Below are positions 32,167 to 44,100 of a stretch of 64,000 nt of DNA, one piece after another. Both the position numbers and the translations under genes were made by a program. A model generated the notes under the pieces. That model worked only from the letters and a program-made list of their open reading frames with translations, was not told where the DNA came from and searched no databases. The stretch is from Monocercomonoides exilis. Taxonomy: Eukaryota > Preaxostyla > Oxymonadida > Polymastigidae. Location: contig LSRY02000067.1 of the NCBI GenBank assembly GCA_001643675.2, positions 205,242-269,241 on the forward strand, in the 5' to 3' direction. Positions within the stretch are counted from its first letter, which is position 1. Each line of letters starts with the position of its first letter.

Positions 32167-32932
32167 CATCCATCCTCTGAGTGATGCTTGCTCAATATTT
32201 CCTTTTTGCCACATATAAAAACAGATGAAGCATGAATGTTGAGAAGAAGGCTGGAGCTTCCACCACACATTCACCCTTCACCCATTCGCCCATTGATTTC
32301 TTCATCATGCCATCTGCAATCCGCAATTCAATGAATTGCTCCCTCTTTTCAACATTCCCCATCCCAAAGCGATGATTTCCCATTTAAATAATTTGAAATA
32401 TTCCTGAACTTTGGAGTGATTACAGATGGAAACAACTTCACAATCAATAGGGCACAATAAAATGCACGCACGGAGAGTTTTTCGTTCCAAATTCAAATCG
32501 TTACGTTTTGTTGGTTATCCAATCTCAAAAATCATCATTCATTATTTCATCATTGGCACTGCCTTTAAAGCGATTCATGCCACCACACTAAATAATAAAG
32601 CAAACTCAACAGGCAATGCCCGTTCGCATATCTTTCATTTGGAGATGGATAATAATGGTTTTTCAAATAATTTTTTATTTGATCATTGAACCCATTGCAA
32701 ATAAAACAAATTGATAAAGTGTTGCTATTCTTTTGATAGCCAACCAAAAAATACAAATGCATAGAATGAAGGTGTGAACACTCATATTTATATGACTGTT
32801 TTGAGTTTTGTTTTCCGTCTATTTCATCAAACGAAACGTGTGTCCATTTGATGTGAATGATGAAAATGGAATCGCTTTCTGAATACGTTGTTCTTATAAA
32901 TATGCAGGAGACGGATAACACAAAGATGTTCA
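32167..32932. other. Intergenic sequence
   Basis: No supported gene. It may contain the 5' exon of the following gene, since the acceptor TTTTTTTTTCAG at 32976-32987 precedes the first homologous codons. Confidence 0.4.
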
Positions 32933-34317
32933 ATGGCATGCAATTGTAATTGTACTTGGATTCTTGTAAATTGCATTTTTTTTTCAGAATTGTTTTCTGA
33001 ACTGGAGCATTGCAACAAGGATGAACAGAAACAGAAAATCGGAGAAATAAATGAACATATGGAAGAAATGAACGAGGATGAATACGAATTCGTTTTCACA
33101 AAAGAACTGTTCAACAAAATGGATGAAATGATTAAAGAAGAGAAATTGTGGATGGACAATGCAATTTTACTGCTGAAGCATGTCGGGTATTGGAAAGAAA
33201 TGAAAAGAATATTGAGCAGCAGCTTTTATCATTCTATATTGAACTCTTTTGTTCAAAAAATGATAATTGACGAAAATGAGAAAAAAATAGAGAAGAATGT
33301 AAAGCTTTTGGTTGATCTTTGTGAAAGCTATCTTTTATCGAACTCCTGGGCTTCTCAGAAATTGCTTTCAACTTGCGTGCCTTGCCTTCTTAAAGTTGCT
33401 TTGAACAAAGAAGAAAGAGAGGAAATTCAAAAAGAAGTGGAAATGGCTTTGCTGGCTTTAAGCAATATTCCAGGATATTATGTTTGATTTCTTCTTTTTT
33501 TATTTTTGATTTATTAATTTTTTCTAATTTTTTTTTTTAAATATAGGAAGTGATAAGAGAAGTGTATTTGAATGAAATCAAAGAGGCCATTCAATATCAC
33601 CAGGAACATTTCAACCTCACTCAACTTGCGTATCAATCAGCTTGGCAGTTTTTGATAAACCGATTTGACTGCAATGGAAGGTTGGAAAAAGTTATTGTGA
33701 ATGAGCTGCATTTTGCGAGAGAAGCAAGAAGAGAAATCGAAGAACTTTCAAAATGCATTGATTGGAAAAAGAAAGAAAAGATTGAAAAAAAAAGAGTTGA
33801 AGCGAAAGAAAAATATGTTTTAATGAGATTGCTTGAAATGCTGAAGTCTTTCTTCTTCTTCTGCAAGTCACAGAATGAAGAACATGTTGGGCTTATTAGC
33901 AGCATTGTTCAGATGTATCGAGCATCAAGGGATAATTACGAAGAAATAAGCAGTCAATGCACACAAATATTGAAAACTACAGTTGAAAACAAAGCTATAA
34001 AAGTTGATTTCTTGTTGAAAGGCGGAGTGATTGATGTTGTTTTAGAGGAGGTTCAGCAACCAACAATAGATGTCAAAATGGACATTGATATCATCATGCA
34101 AAATCTTAAGCTGTCAAGTCGACTGAAAGAAAAGACTGTTGGCAAAATGGAAGAAGTTAAAAGAAAAGAGTTGAAAAGAAAAGTGTTTGAAAGTTTGGAA
34201 GAAGAAGGATATGAAGACATCATCATTTGCTTTTATGAAACATATAAAAGTCATGACAATAAATTTATTTATAAATTTCTGCCTGAAAACTTATCTGATT
34301 ATTTTGTGTACATCTGA
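32933..34317 (+). CDS. Helical-repeat family protein, paralogue 1
   Basis: About 439 residues in two exons: 32933-33481 and 33547-34317, joined by a 65-base intron (GTTTGATTTC to AATATAG, phase 0). Conserved family blocks: ELFSELEHCNKDEQKQKI at the start, FTKELFNKMDEMI, EEIQKEVEMALLALSNI just before the intron, LAYQSAWQFLINRF, VIVNELHFAREARREIEEL, and the ending LSDYFVYI. Fairly even amphipathic helices suggest an alpha-helical repeat fold. I recognise the family as abundant in Monocercomonoides but know no function. Start is uncertain: homology begins at about 32988, right after a possible acceptor, so the first 18 residues may be intron read-through and a 5' exon may exist. Ends in TGA. The near-identical plan of the gene at 36380 indicates duplication. 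Confidence 0.75.
33482..33546 (+). other. Intron of helical-repeat paralogue 1
   Basis: 65 bases, GTTTGATTTC ... AAATATAG. The same position carries an intron in paralogue 2. Confidence 0.8.
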
Positions 34318-34908
34318 GTTAATGATTTGATGTTTATTTTGAAACTCCAAATTAAAATCATTTTTTCTTTTTTCTTTTTTTTCTTATTCCTTTTCTTCTT
34401 TTTTTTTTCCCCATTGATTAATGATTCTTCAAAACTTTGAGAATATGTTATTTCAAAACAAAAATATTTTAACTGTATTATTTGTAATTTATCAGAGTAT
34501 TTTGAAAGTGTTTGGGATAATAAAATTGAATGTTTTAACTCAAAATCTTTTTCTTTTCTTTTCTTTTCTTTTTTGTATAGCTTCACAACTTAGAAAACTG
34601 TAAAAGGAAGAAAAAAAATTTTTTTTCTTTCTTTCTCTTTCTCTCTCTCTCTCTCTCTTTCTTTCTCCATATGAATTATTCTCTCGATCACTCAGAAAAC
34701 TGTTTGCCGCTCGCCCTTTCTTCTCTTTTCTTTTTCGTCTTCTTCAAATCCACTTTTCTTGTTAATAACCATTTTTCCTTTTTTCTTGTTCAGTGTTGCA
34801 TCTTCTCTTATTTTCTCTTCTCTTTTTGAAAGCATTCCAATTTTTGACACCAATTCAAAGTTTCTAAAATCCTTTTCACATTTTATTCATCCAATTCTGT
34901 TAGTTGCA
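34318..34908. other. Intergenic sequence
   Basis: Homopolymer and CT-microsatellite DNA (about 34620-34670 is a CTCTCT run). No supported gene. Confidence 0.5.
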
Positions 34909-35990
34909 TCAAAATTGTGAGTCTTGCCATAAAGTCTTCCAGTTGCATGTTTCCATCAAACCATTCTGGAAATGGCAAAGAGTTATGACAAATAACAAAA
35001 AAAAGTTGGATGCTTTTTGAATGCGAATGCCCAGCCAGCACATCTGCTCTGATAAAGATTCTCTTCTGTCAAACATTCCGAACAAATATACCAAACAAAC
35101 TGCTTTTCTCTTTTAAGCTTATGTAAAGCATTGTAATGCTGTGGTTCATACAAAACAGATGGCAAAAGTCACGAATATCATCGTTGAATACGATGTAAAT
35201 AAGAATAATCTCAAAACTTCTGAATCTTTTGAAAAAGGATAAAATGGCTTCTCTCTCTTTGCGGTATTCCTGTTCGTAACCAATCTGTATTCATTCAAAG
35301 AACATTTTAAAAGAAAAATGAACAAAACAAAAAAAGTCAAACCATCTTTTTGGTCTTGAAATATTTTCCCATCTCCAATGGATTGGTAATTGTCTGTCAA
35401 ACTGGTTTTCTTTTTCTTAGAATCCATTGTGAAGTTGGCTGTGATATCTGATGAAAACACATATTCTCCAAATTAACTCCTTTTCAAAACCCAATTCAAC
35501 GACAAGTCTTTGCTGATAGCATACCAGCATGCTTCGTTCAAAATGCAAACGCGATTGTTGTAAAGGCTTGTTGAGTGTTTTGCTCAACTCGTTTCCTCCA
35601 TTGTCCAACCCCCAATTCCCTTTCCTTTTCCACAAAACCAACCTTCTCCCCAAAAACCATGTTAAACAAATCCTGCTCAAATGATATGCCAAGTACACTG
35701 CACTTCCCTGAAATGACAAAGCGGTTCAATTCAATCTTTCTAGCATTTTAATCGCTTTTTCTGCATCTTGATTGAATTATTTTTCATCAAAATATCGCAG
35801 CCAGCGTTATGCCATATGTTTTGTAATTTATTACCAAGTTCAAATCTCATATAATTTACTCACCAATTTACTTTTCGCAAGCAATCGATGCAAACAGCCA
35901 CTCGCTCCTCCATCTGCAAGAAAAGTACCTGTTCTTCTGCCATGCTATAACTCGTATGGTTGCATCCGTGGAAGTTAACCTAAGCAGCTC
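34909..35990 (-). pseudogene. Degenerate locus, copy 1 of two, unknown family
   Basis: Protein-like pieces read leftward in changing frames: an opening exon MAEEQVLFLQMEERVAVCID (about 35950-35865) followed by a GTGAGT donor; DAEKAIKMLERLN (about 35775-35735); then FVEKERELGVGQW and VWYICSECLTEENL. The same pieces in the same order occur at 59000-60170 (LQMEERVAVCIDCFQK; KKAIKMLEKLK; FVEKERELKHRTM; WHFCSECFAVATL). Conservation of order and wording shows common descent of a real intron-containing gene; stops and frame changes show both copies are probably dead. Function unknown; the first exon reads as amphipathic helix. Confidence 0.55.
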
Positions 35991-36336
35991 AAACAAACTT
36001 TTATCTCAACATATCATCAATCAAAAATATTCACTAATATAATTATATGTTTACCACCCTTATTTATTTGCACAAAAACAAGATTTTTTAATCCAAAGAT
36101 TTGCTTGTTTTAATGCAAAAGACATTGATGGAAAATGAAGATTTTTGGACTCGTGTGTTATTAGATGTTTGACTTGTTGTTTTCAATTCTTTTATTGTGA
36201 GTTTTACACGACAATTCTGATAAACGAATCTATTTGTTGTTTTGGTTTCATTTTGCATTTTCGCAGTCAACTTCAAAAAGACAAATATTTCTCGGTTTGC
36301 CAAAATTTTATGTGAAATAAATGGTAAAATTTATAA
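35991..36336. other. Intergenic sequence
   Basis: Nothing supported. It may hide a small 5' exon of the next gene. Confidence 0.4.
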
Positions 36337-36379
36337 ATGTGTTTTTTTTTTTTCTCTTTTGATTTTTCTCTTTTTTTAG

Positions 36380-37708
36380 AGAAACTTTCACAGCTGGAAC
36401 TATTCACCGAAGCAGAACAGAAACAAGCAATCGTCGAAATGAATGAAATGATTGATGGAATGGATTATTATGAATACAGATGTGTTTTCACAGAAGAACT
36501 GTTCAATGAAATAGACAAAATGATTGAAGAAGAGAAACTATCAATGGAAAATGCATTGTTGTTGCTGAAATGCATTGGATATTGTAAAATTCTTTTTGGA
36601 TGGTGGAGTTATGGCTTTAATAATTCCTTACTGTTCAGAAGATTTGAGAAAATGATTGTTGATGAAGATAAGAAAAATGAAGAAAAGAACGATAAGCTTC
36701 TTTTTGATCTTTGTGAGTGTTATCTTTCATTGTATTACGAATTCACGGACATTCCAGAAGAAATAACTGATATTTGTGGGGTAAATCTTATGAAAATTAA
36801 ACTGAGGAAAGAGGAAAACGAGGAAACACAAAAAGAAATGGAAATGGCTTTGCTAGCTTTGTGTAATATAAGATTTAATGTGTGAGAAGTTCTTTTTCAT
36901 TTTTGAAAAATTTTTTTATATTTTTATATTATTTTGTTTTTATTAGTTTTTCGAAAAAGAACTATATTTGAATGAAGTTACAAAAGTTATTAAGCATCAT
37001 CAAGAACTCAACAATCTCTCTCAACTTGTCTATCAATCTACTTGGTTATTTTTGATGAACAGATTATTCACGGACAAAAGCTTGGAAGAAGTGATAGTGA
37101 ATGAGCTGCATTTTGAGAGAGAGGCAGCAAGAGAATTAAAAGATCTATCAAAGTGTATTGATTGGAAAAGAAAAGAAGAGGGAAAAGGAAAAGAAACGAA
37201 AGAATTGCTTATTTTCAGGAGATGGCTCGATGTCATTGGTTATTACATTTCCTGGTGCAAATTGCGAAACTCAGAACCTGATGGACTCGTTGGCTGCCTT
37301 GTGGATATATTTCGAGCATCGAGAGAAAATTACAAAGAAATTCACATTAAATGCATATGTTTGATTCAAAGAGAATCAGGAAGTAATAGATATGTGAAAA
37401 TTGATGACTTGCTGAAGAAAGGTGCTGTTGATGTATTTTTGGAAGAAATGAAACAACCAACATTGAAAGAAGTCATTTGGAATTGTTTGCATTTCTTTTT
37501 GGGCATTTCAATAAGATTGAAAGTGAAGACAGATGGTGAAGCTGATGAAAAGGAAAGAAAGGCAATAAAACGGAGAATATTTAAAAAGATGGAAGAAAAT
37601 GGATATGAAGATACCATCGCAAGTTTCTTTGGAATATTTAATTTCCTCAACAAAAAACATTTTCCAGAAATATCATTGAATATTTCAGATTATTTTGTGA
37701 ATGTTTGA
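36380..37708 (+). CDS. Helical-repeat family protein, paralogue 2
   Basis: About 420 residues visible: exon 36380-36879, a 67-base intron 36880-36946 (GTGTGAGAAG to TTATTAG), exon 36947-37708, ending in TGA. A TTTTTTTAG acceptor at 36371-36379 precedes the first family codons (KLSQLELFTEAEQKQAI), so a 5' exon with the start codon is probably upstream and not identified. Family blocks are all present: FTEELFNEIDKMIEEEKLSM, EMALLALCNI, LVYQSTWLFLMNRLF, VIVNELHFEREAARELKDLS, NISDYFVNV. It has the same intron position as the paralogue 3 kb upstream. Function unknown. Confidence 0.78.
36880..36946 (+). other. Intron of helical-repeat paralogue 2
   Basis: 67 bases, phase 0, between ALCNIRFN and FFEKELYLNE. 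Homologous in position to the intron of paralogue 1. Confidence 0.75.
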
Positions 37709-38132
37709 GAAATTGAAATACATTTCACTTTATAACTCAAAAATCAATGAACTGTGAAATTATTTACCAGTTTTCCTAATTCTCCATTATTTTATATTGG
37801 AAATTTCAGCTTTGAAAGCCCAGAAGTTTTTTATTGAATGAGTTTAACGAATATTGGATTGTTTTTTGAAATTGTAATTTTTTTTCTCAACACACATAGA
37901 AAAATTCAACAAGCTTGATTCTTTTGCCTTTCATTTTTTTGTTTCTCATTTTAAATTATATTCTTCAAAACAAATGTTCGTTTTTCTCGAAAATTCTTGG
38001 TATTCTTTGAAAAAGCACTTTCATCTATTTTGCAAATCATAATTCCCATTTTTCTTGAGGGAATGAGTATTCTGCACAAAAAATAACAAAATGGAAATGC
38101 AAAAAGATGAAGAGAATGTTAATGCAGATAAA
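37709..38132. other. Intergenic sequence
   Basis: AT-rich, no gene seen. Confidence 0.5.
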
Positions 38133-38504
38133 TTATAAATACACAAAAAAATCTTGATAATCATTTATTAAACGAAAATCACCAAATTCGCTGTGACAAA
38201 TATTATGGAACAGTCCATTGATGCAATCTTCATATCCGTCTTCTTCCATCCTTTCAAATATCTTTATTTGAATGTCTTTTCTTTCTTTTTCTTCGATTTT
38301 TCCTTACTCCTTTCTTTTCAGCCGCTTTGAAATCGCAGATGAAAATCTCAGGCATTCACATGTCATTTCATCACCCAACTTTGTTTTCCGAATCTTCTCC
38401 AAAATAACATCGACAGCTACACTTTTCAACAAGTTACCAATTTTCACTGCTTTGTTAATCTCTTCTTCTCCAAAACAATAAAGGCATTGCAATTGTATTC
38501 CCAT
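38133..38504 (-). pseudogene. Helical-repeat family protein, 3'-terminal fragment
   Basis: Opposite strand to the two full copies. Reads KIGNLLKSVAVDVILEKIRK, then an in-frame TAA, then FERMEEDGYEDCINGLF and a final DFFVYL with TAA. It matches only the last third of the family (compare VFESLEEEGYEDIIICFYE of paralogue 1). The first two thirds are absent, so this is a truncated relic. Confidence 0.75.
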
Positions 38505-38725
38505 GGTATAATATCGAAAAGCACGAAATATATGGGTGATTATTTATTAAATCGTTTCATTTTTGGGAGTAGTTGACTTCATATGTTTTGTTTTTTCGAA
38601 GAGGAATTTTTTCACACAAATACAAAAATAATGATAATTGTCAAAAACAATGACATTTGAAATAGTGTAAATGAAAAAATTAACAAAAGAAAGAGTTGTA
38701 TTTTTTTATCGTTCAATTATCAATA

Positions 38726-38982
38726 TGGGTGATTATTTTTGAAATCATATCTTTTTTCGGGGTGTTGATTTTTCAAAAATTGTTTTCCTTTGGGAAGAGA
38801 CTTTGTATTCAAATGCTAATATAATCACAACTATTCCAAAAGCTAATGCATAATCTGAAATAAAAATTAAGAGGTCTGGAATTTGTCTGTTCACTTTTCA
38901 GTGTTCATTGGTTGACATTTGAAAAAAATTTTCAGTTCGAAAATTTTGAATGAAAAAATGTGATTTTAAAAATAATCGCCCA
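38726..38982. mobile_element. MITE, family 1 (257 bp)
   Basis: Left end TGGGTGATTATTTTTGAAAT, right end the complement of TGGGCGATTATTTTTAAAAT, flanked by TA at 38724-38725 and 38983-38984. The left end continues with TTTTTTCGGGGTGTTGATTT. TA duplication suggests mobilisation by a Tc1/mariner-type transposase. Solo left ends of the same type occur at 38531 and about 39420-39440. Confidence 0.75.
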
Positions 38983-40210
38983 TATTCAAAGTGAATTCTC
39001 AAATTGAAATTTTTGATTGAGAAAATGTTAGTTCAAAAAAATCACCAGTCCACAAGGCAGCCAATGAGTCCATCAAGTTCATTTTTTCACAATTTGCATA
39101 AGAATAAGCCATAAATAATATCCACCAGTTATTTCCTTCAAATACACATATTTATTCCAGCGTCTATTAAAAAGTGAGTGGAAAAAAATAAGAAAAGCAA
39201 AATGAAAAAGAAATATTAACAAAAAATTTTGGCTAAAGGAAATCGAAGAAAGCAAAGCCATTTCCACTTTTTTTTTTAGTCTCATCATTTCACTCTTTTC
39301 TCAAAACAACTTTCAGAAGATTTTGCACTCAAATTGAAAGCAAATTCTTTGAAACCCAACCGTTGAAAAAATTATAGTTTTCACAAAGATCAGCAATAAA
39401 TTATTCGTTGTTAACATCATTTGGGTGATTTTTTTGATGTGGGTGATTTTTTTTGAAATCATAAAAAATAACGAAGTTTGATCATAAAAAATTTTCATAA
39501 AGGGTGAGGTTGAAAAGATTAATTTTTTTTGAAATTGCATGAAAATATTGATCGATATATTATAATTATTAATTATTTGTTGATTTTAATTTGTTTCCAA
39601 TCGTTTTTATTTCAAATATCGAGAAATAAAAATAATTTCTAAAAAAAAAACGAAAATTCGATAAACCTAATAAAACATTAGTTAACTGGTTTATAAAACA
39701 AAAAAACAATAATAACAATAAGTTGTCAATCAATTTTTTATATAAAAATTAATTTTTTGATGTTATTGCAAAGAAATTTTTAAATTAATTTTGAAGATCA
39801 TAAAACATTTGTTGAATTTTATCAATTCATATTAACACTTACGCAAAAATATAATAGTAACATAAGACACTCATCAAGTTATCAACTGTTTGTTGATAAA
39901 TTTGTTTGCAAACAAATAATCTTAGAAATATTTAATTATTATCTAAATATCAAACAAAGTTTTAGATAAATAAAGAAAATATTAAAAAATGAAAAGAAAC
40001 TCGTCAATTTTTGCTTTTTCCACTAATAAAGCTTTTATCGCACGAACATCTTCATTTTATCTTCCTCTCTTTGTTTCTCCTCTGATTCTCTCTATCTCCT
40101 TCTCATCAATAATATGTCATCCAGTTATCTGCCTCCTTCGATGCTCTGTTTTTGTCCGCCTGTTCGTTTTGAGAACAGATTGGTTAATAACCAGTTTCAC
40201 ATGAAAGGAT
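38983..40210. other. AT-rich sequence with MITE fragments
   Basis: Contains isolated family-1 ends (complement near 39045; TTGGGTGATTTTTTTGATGT near 39420). From about 39960 the composition becomes less AT-rich. No gene supported. Confidence 0.45.
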
Positions 40211-40687
40211 ATGAACAACAAAATGGTGCATGAATATAAAGCGCTGAACCATTGTTCTAGTATCCTTGTAGCGCCCATTTCTCCATATCGCTTCTGCATC
40301 CCCTTCCGCGGAACTCGCATCCCTCCGTTCACTTTCTCTTTGCTCGCTGGAGTTGACGTTGTGTCCATCTGCCCGTCTGTTCTGGCTGACTCCGATGATT
40401 TTGGGCTACCTGCTCCAGGATCCAGAAAAGTCTTCGCTTTGGACTCTGCCTGCGTCACCTTTCACCGCGCTCACCAGATATTCGTTAACCAGCACACTGG
40501 CTTCTCTTTCCATCAGTGCGGCTCCCCGCTTTCCTCCGCGCTTCTCTCTCCACAGTCGTCCACCACATCTCCCCTTCCATCGGCAACATCCTCTGGATCT
40601 GATGCTCCTCCTTCTTCGACGCCCCGACCTCCCTTGCAAACATCCGATCCGAGTTCGTACAGTAGAGTCTTATTCTTGTTCTTTTAA
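40211..40687 (+). CDS. Possible GC-rich exon, Ser/Pro-rich, unknown
   Basis: An open frame of 158 codons has a marked rise in G+C and varied sequence (CIPFRGTRIPPFTFSLLAG; SRKVFALDSACVTFHRAH) before a Ser/Thr/Pro tail. The other strand and another frame are also open here, so direction is not certain. A Glu-rich frame at 41092-41256 on the same strand (ESECGDDVEIVRRIYTEEDG) could be a later exon. Confidence 0.35.
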   Translation: MNNKMVHEYKALNHCSSILVAPISPYRFCIPFRGTRIPPFTFSLLAGVDVVSICPSVLADSDDFGLPAPGSRKVFALDSACVTFHRAHQIFVNQHTGFSFHQCGSPLSSALLSPQSSTTSPLPSATSSGSDAPPSSTPRPPLQTSDPSSYSRVLFLFF

Positions 40688-41181
40688 ACATTATCAGTTG
40701 GCTACAGATGCATTTCTCAATGGCTGTATCATCCTTAAAGTTATTCCTCCCTCTATTTCTCCCTTCGCATCCCTCCTCTTTTCTCTTTCTTTCCATCCTT
40801 TCCTTCTTCCTTCTCTCCTTCTCTCTCATCCTCCTTGCCCAGATCTCATCCTCTCTCATTTCCAGTACTTTCATTCCTTTCTCAGTTAACCTCAGCTCCG
40901 GAGGGCATTTCAGTATGAGGCCAAAATCCCTTCTTCTTCATAGCACACAAGCTTCTCAATGCACCATCCATCAACAGGCAGAAGCAATACGTTGTCTTCC
41001 ATTGTGCTTCTCCGCCGGCATGTCTCAGCACATCCGACCCAGTGGTGGAGAAGAGAAGGAAGTGTGAAATGGAGCGAGCACTGTATTTCTTGAAGAACAG
41101 AAGAAGAAGAGGAAGATGAAGAAAACGAAGAAGAAGAAGAATATATAACTGAGTCTGAATGTGGAGACGATGTTGAAATAG

Positions 41182-44100
41182 TCAGACGAATTTATACTGA
41201 AGAAGATGGAAATAATTTTCCATCTGGTTTAGAAAAGGCTTTTGATGAGAAGTGATGATACCATTTGGCTGATTTTCTGCATCATCTTCGTTTCCCTCAT
41301 GTGTCGTTTCAGGAGAACTGTGAGTTTCTGCTATTTTGGCTTCAATTTCGCTTTTTTTTTCATTTTCATTTCCTTTCTCAGATTTCTTTTTTGAAGAAAT
41401 AGAATGGGAGAGCAGGATTGATGAAAATGGAGAAGAGGACAATGAAGATGAAGATGGATATGAAAAAGCAGTGGAAGAAGATGACATCAAAGAAGAAGGT
41501 GATCGAGACGAGTTCCGCTTCTAACTTGCTTCCGGCTTCCTCTTTTGTTTTTTGAATTCAGCTGCATTTTGCGTGAGAGTTGAGAATGGATATATTATAG
41601 AGATCGGTTTGAGGGTGTTGCTGCTGTGTTTTTTATTTTTTTTTAATTTTTTTATTTTATTTTATTTTATTTTTTTTTTTTTTTTGATTGTGTGTGAGTG
41701 GTTGGCAGCAATGAAGAAATTGTTTGAAAACAGATGCATTTTGAGAGAATGATAAGGAAGATAAACCAGAAGATGAAGAAAAAATAAATGATGATGATGT
41801 AGCTGTAATAGCTTTTGAATGAAGAGATATGGCCGATACTGATGATCTGGGTTTTGAATGAGATGACTTTGAGGAATGAGTTTGTAAAAAATGCAAAGAA
41901 GAGGAGGATGAAGAAGCAAAAGTGTTTGGAGTTGACAGAGAAGGATGTGGAACTTCAATTTCACTTCTCTAAGCAGAAGAATCCGAAGAAGGAGGAGAAG
42001 AGGAAGAAGCTTCTTTCATGCTTTTTTTGCTGTGTTTGACGATTATCTTGTGAAATACAAAGAAAACTTACAAATAGTGAGTTTTTCTTATAAGGATCAG
42101 AAGAAGAAAAATAATAAGTTTTGAAATCGAACATCTTAAAACGCATTCGCATTTTCACTTCGCTTTGGCTCCGAATGTTTTTGTTTTTTTTTGGAACATA
42201 ATTTTCATTTTGCTTTTCTTTTTATTCTTCTTTTGATGTTCTTTTGAAGGAGACATGTTTTCTGAAATATTATCTTCTCCTTTTTCTATAGACAGAAATG
42301 TGATTTTATTCTGAATGACATCTGCAAAGCTTCCATATTGAACAGCTTGCCAGAAAAAATTATTGATCTTTTCGAATCGACAGCGCCTTCATTATCCAAA
42401 CAAATGGAGGCGATTCGAAATGCTCCTTCATCAACACCTTCCTCTTGTTCACTTCGCTTTTGAAGTTCGATTCGCTTTTCTGAATTTTCTTCTTCTTCAA
42501 ATACGAGACAAACGCATTTCTCTTCTTCTCAGCCTTCTCCAGCGCTTTCCTCTGCTCGTCTTCGAGCTTTTCCCGCTCTTTCTCTGAGTTCTCATTCTCT
42601 TCCTCCAGCTGCTCCTTTGTCTCCTTCTCTGCCTCTTCCTTCTGTATCTTCTCTATCTTCCACTGTGTCGCTTTCTCTTTCTCAATTCTATCGATGCGGC
42701 TTGGAATAGCCGACTATATAGGTTCAGGAAAGCACAATGACGAAGAAGAAACGGGATGCTAAATTTGATTGGTGAAAGTTGGGGTATTGGTGGAAAAAGG
42801 AGATATAGATAACTTTGAAAAAGGAGGTGAAAGTGATGGTGTTGAAGGAGGTAAAGCATTATCAATATGATTGTAATCAGATGGAATTTGTGAGGATAGA
42901 GAAGAAGAAGATAAGATGATTATAAAGAAGAGGAGAAAGGAGAAGAAGAGAATGATGCTGATGTAGTTGGCTGAGGAGTTGATTGAAGAGTATGATTTGG
43001 TCCATTTAACGTTGTGTTAATAGCATTTTGCTGGTTAAAAGGCAAGTTTTTCATTCTTTCTGCTTCTCTTTCTCTTTCTTCTCTCAGCTTCCTTTCTTTT
43101 ATTCACCTCAATCTTTCATCAAATTTCTGTCTCACCTTCATTCATTGCTCCTTTCACCACATCCACATCTTTCATTTCCTCCTCAAACAACTTGTCATCT
43201 GCACGCGCAATATCACCAGCTGACATCAGAGTCAGTATCCTTTCATGTGTCAGCAACGAATACAGCGAAAGAAAATCTGTATTCTTTTTCTCCTCTTTCC
43301 TCCTCTTCATCCCTACCAATGAAGCATGAATTCCGCTTCGTGGATCCTTTGCGTATTTGTTGGAACTTTGTGGAGGGATCAATAAAGAAATCTGAGGGAT
43401 AGACAAAGCAGAGGATGATGATTGAGAAACAGATGGGGTCAAAGCTTTGTTAGCAGTTGTATTCTTTGACATAAAGAAATCATCATCTTCTTCTTGAAGC
43501 AGAACCATGTTATCTTTGCTGCATTTCTTCCTTCAACCTGCCATGTTTTTTTGTCTTTTCCTTTGGATCACTGAAAAACGTTTTGAAGCGCTGTGAATAA
43601 GAAGAAAATGATCATGAAATCACTGAATATGTGTCACGAGCATGCCTATCTTTCAACGAAGCTGATTTCGACACTTCAGACTCACTTCCGTTCAAAACAC
43701 TCTGCTCGCTTTTCCTTCTCTCTTCTTCCTCTTTGTCTTCGACAATAAATTGCCCCTTTCCTCTTATATTTTTCCTCATTGCATTCTCCCCTGCTGCTTC
43801 TGCTTCCTGCTTTTTGACAATTGAACATTAAAACTCTTTCTCTGAAACGACTTTTCTAGACAATTGTTATTCTTCGAAGTATAAAACTCTAAATGATGTT
43901 CTGCTTCCATCAAATGACTCCAAATGGATCATTCTATCAACTTTTCTATTTGAAGTTCCATCTTTCTCTATCTTTTAATATTTCTCATGTTCAATTCTTT
44001 TCCCTCTTTCTCTTCCTCTTTCATTCATTTGTTCATTCTCGTTCATATTCTTCATTTTCTTCCTGTTGACCTCTTTTTCTTTTCTTCCCAGCATCTGCCT

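Noticed and set aside
31665-32496. Several short minus-strand frames opposite 31633-32166.
   Set aside because: Overlapping and mutually exclusive; the plus-strand piece around 31640-31860 has the more protein-like sequence.
2543-38504. TAA/TAG read as glutamine, as in the oxymonad Streblomastix, because many frames are broken only by TAA or TAG, some beside CAA codons (locus A linker).
   Set aside because: Intact genes (52178-55122, the helical-repeat genes, 62983-64000) use CAA and CAG for glutamine throughout and contain no in-frame TAA or TAG. The same broken elements also contain TGA stops and frameshifts, so decay explains them better.
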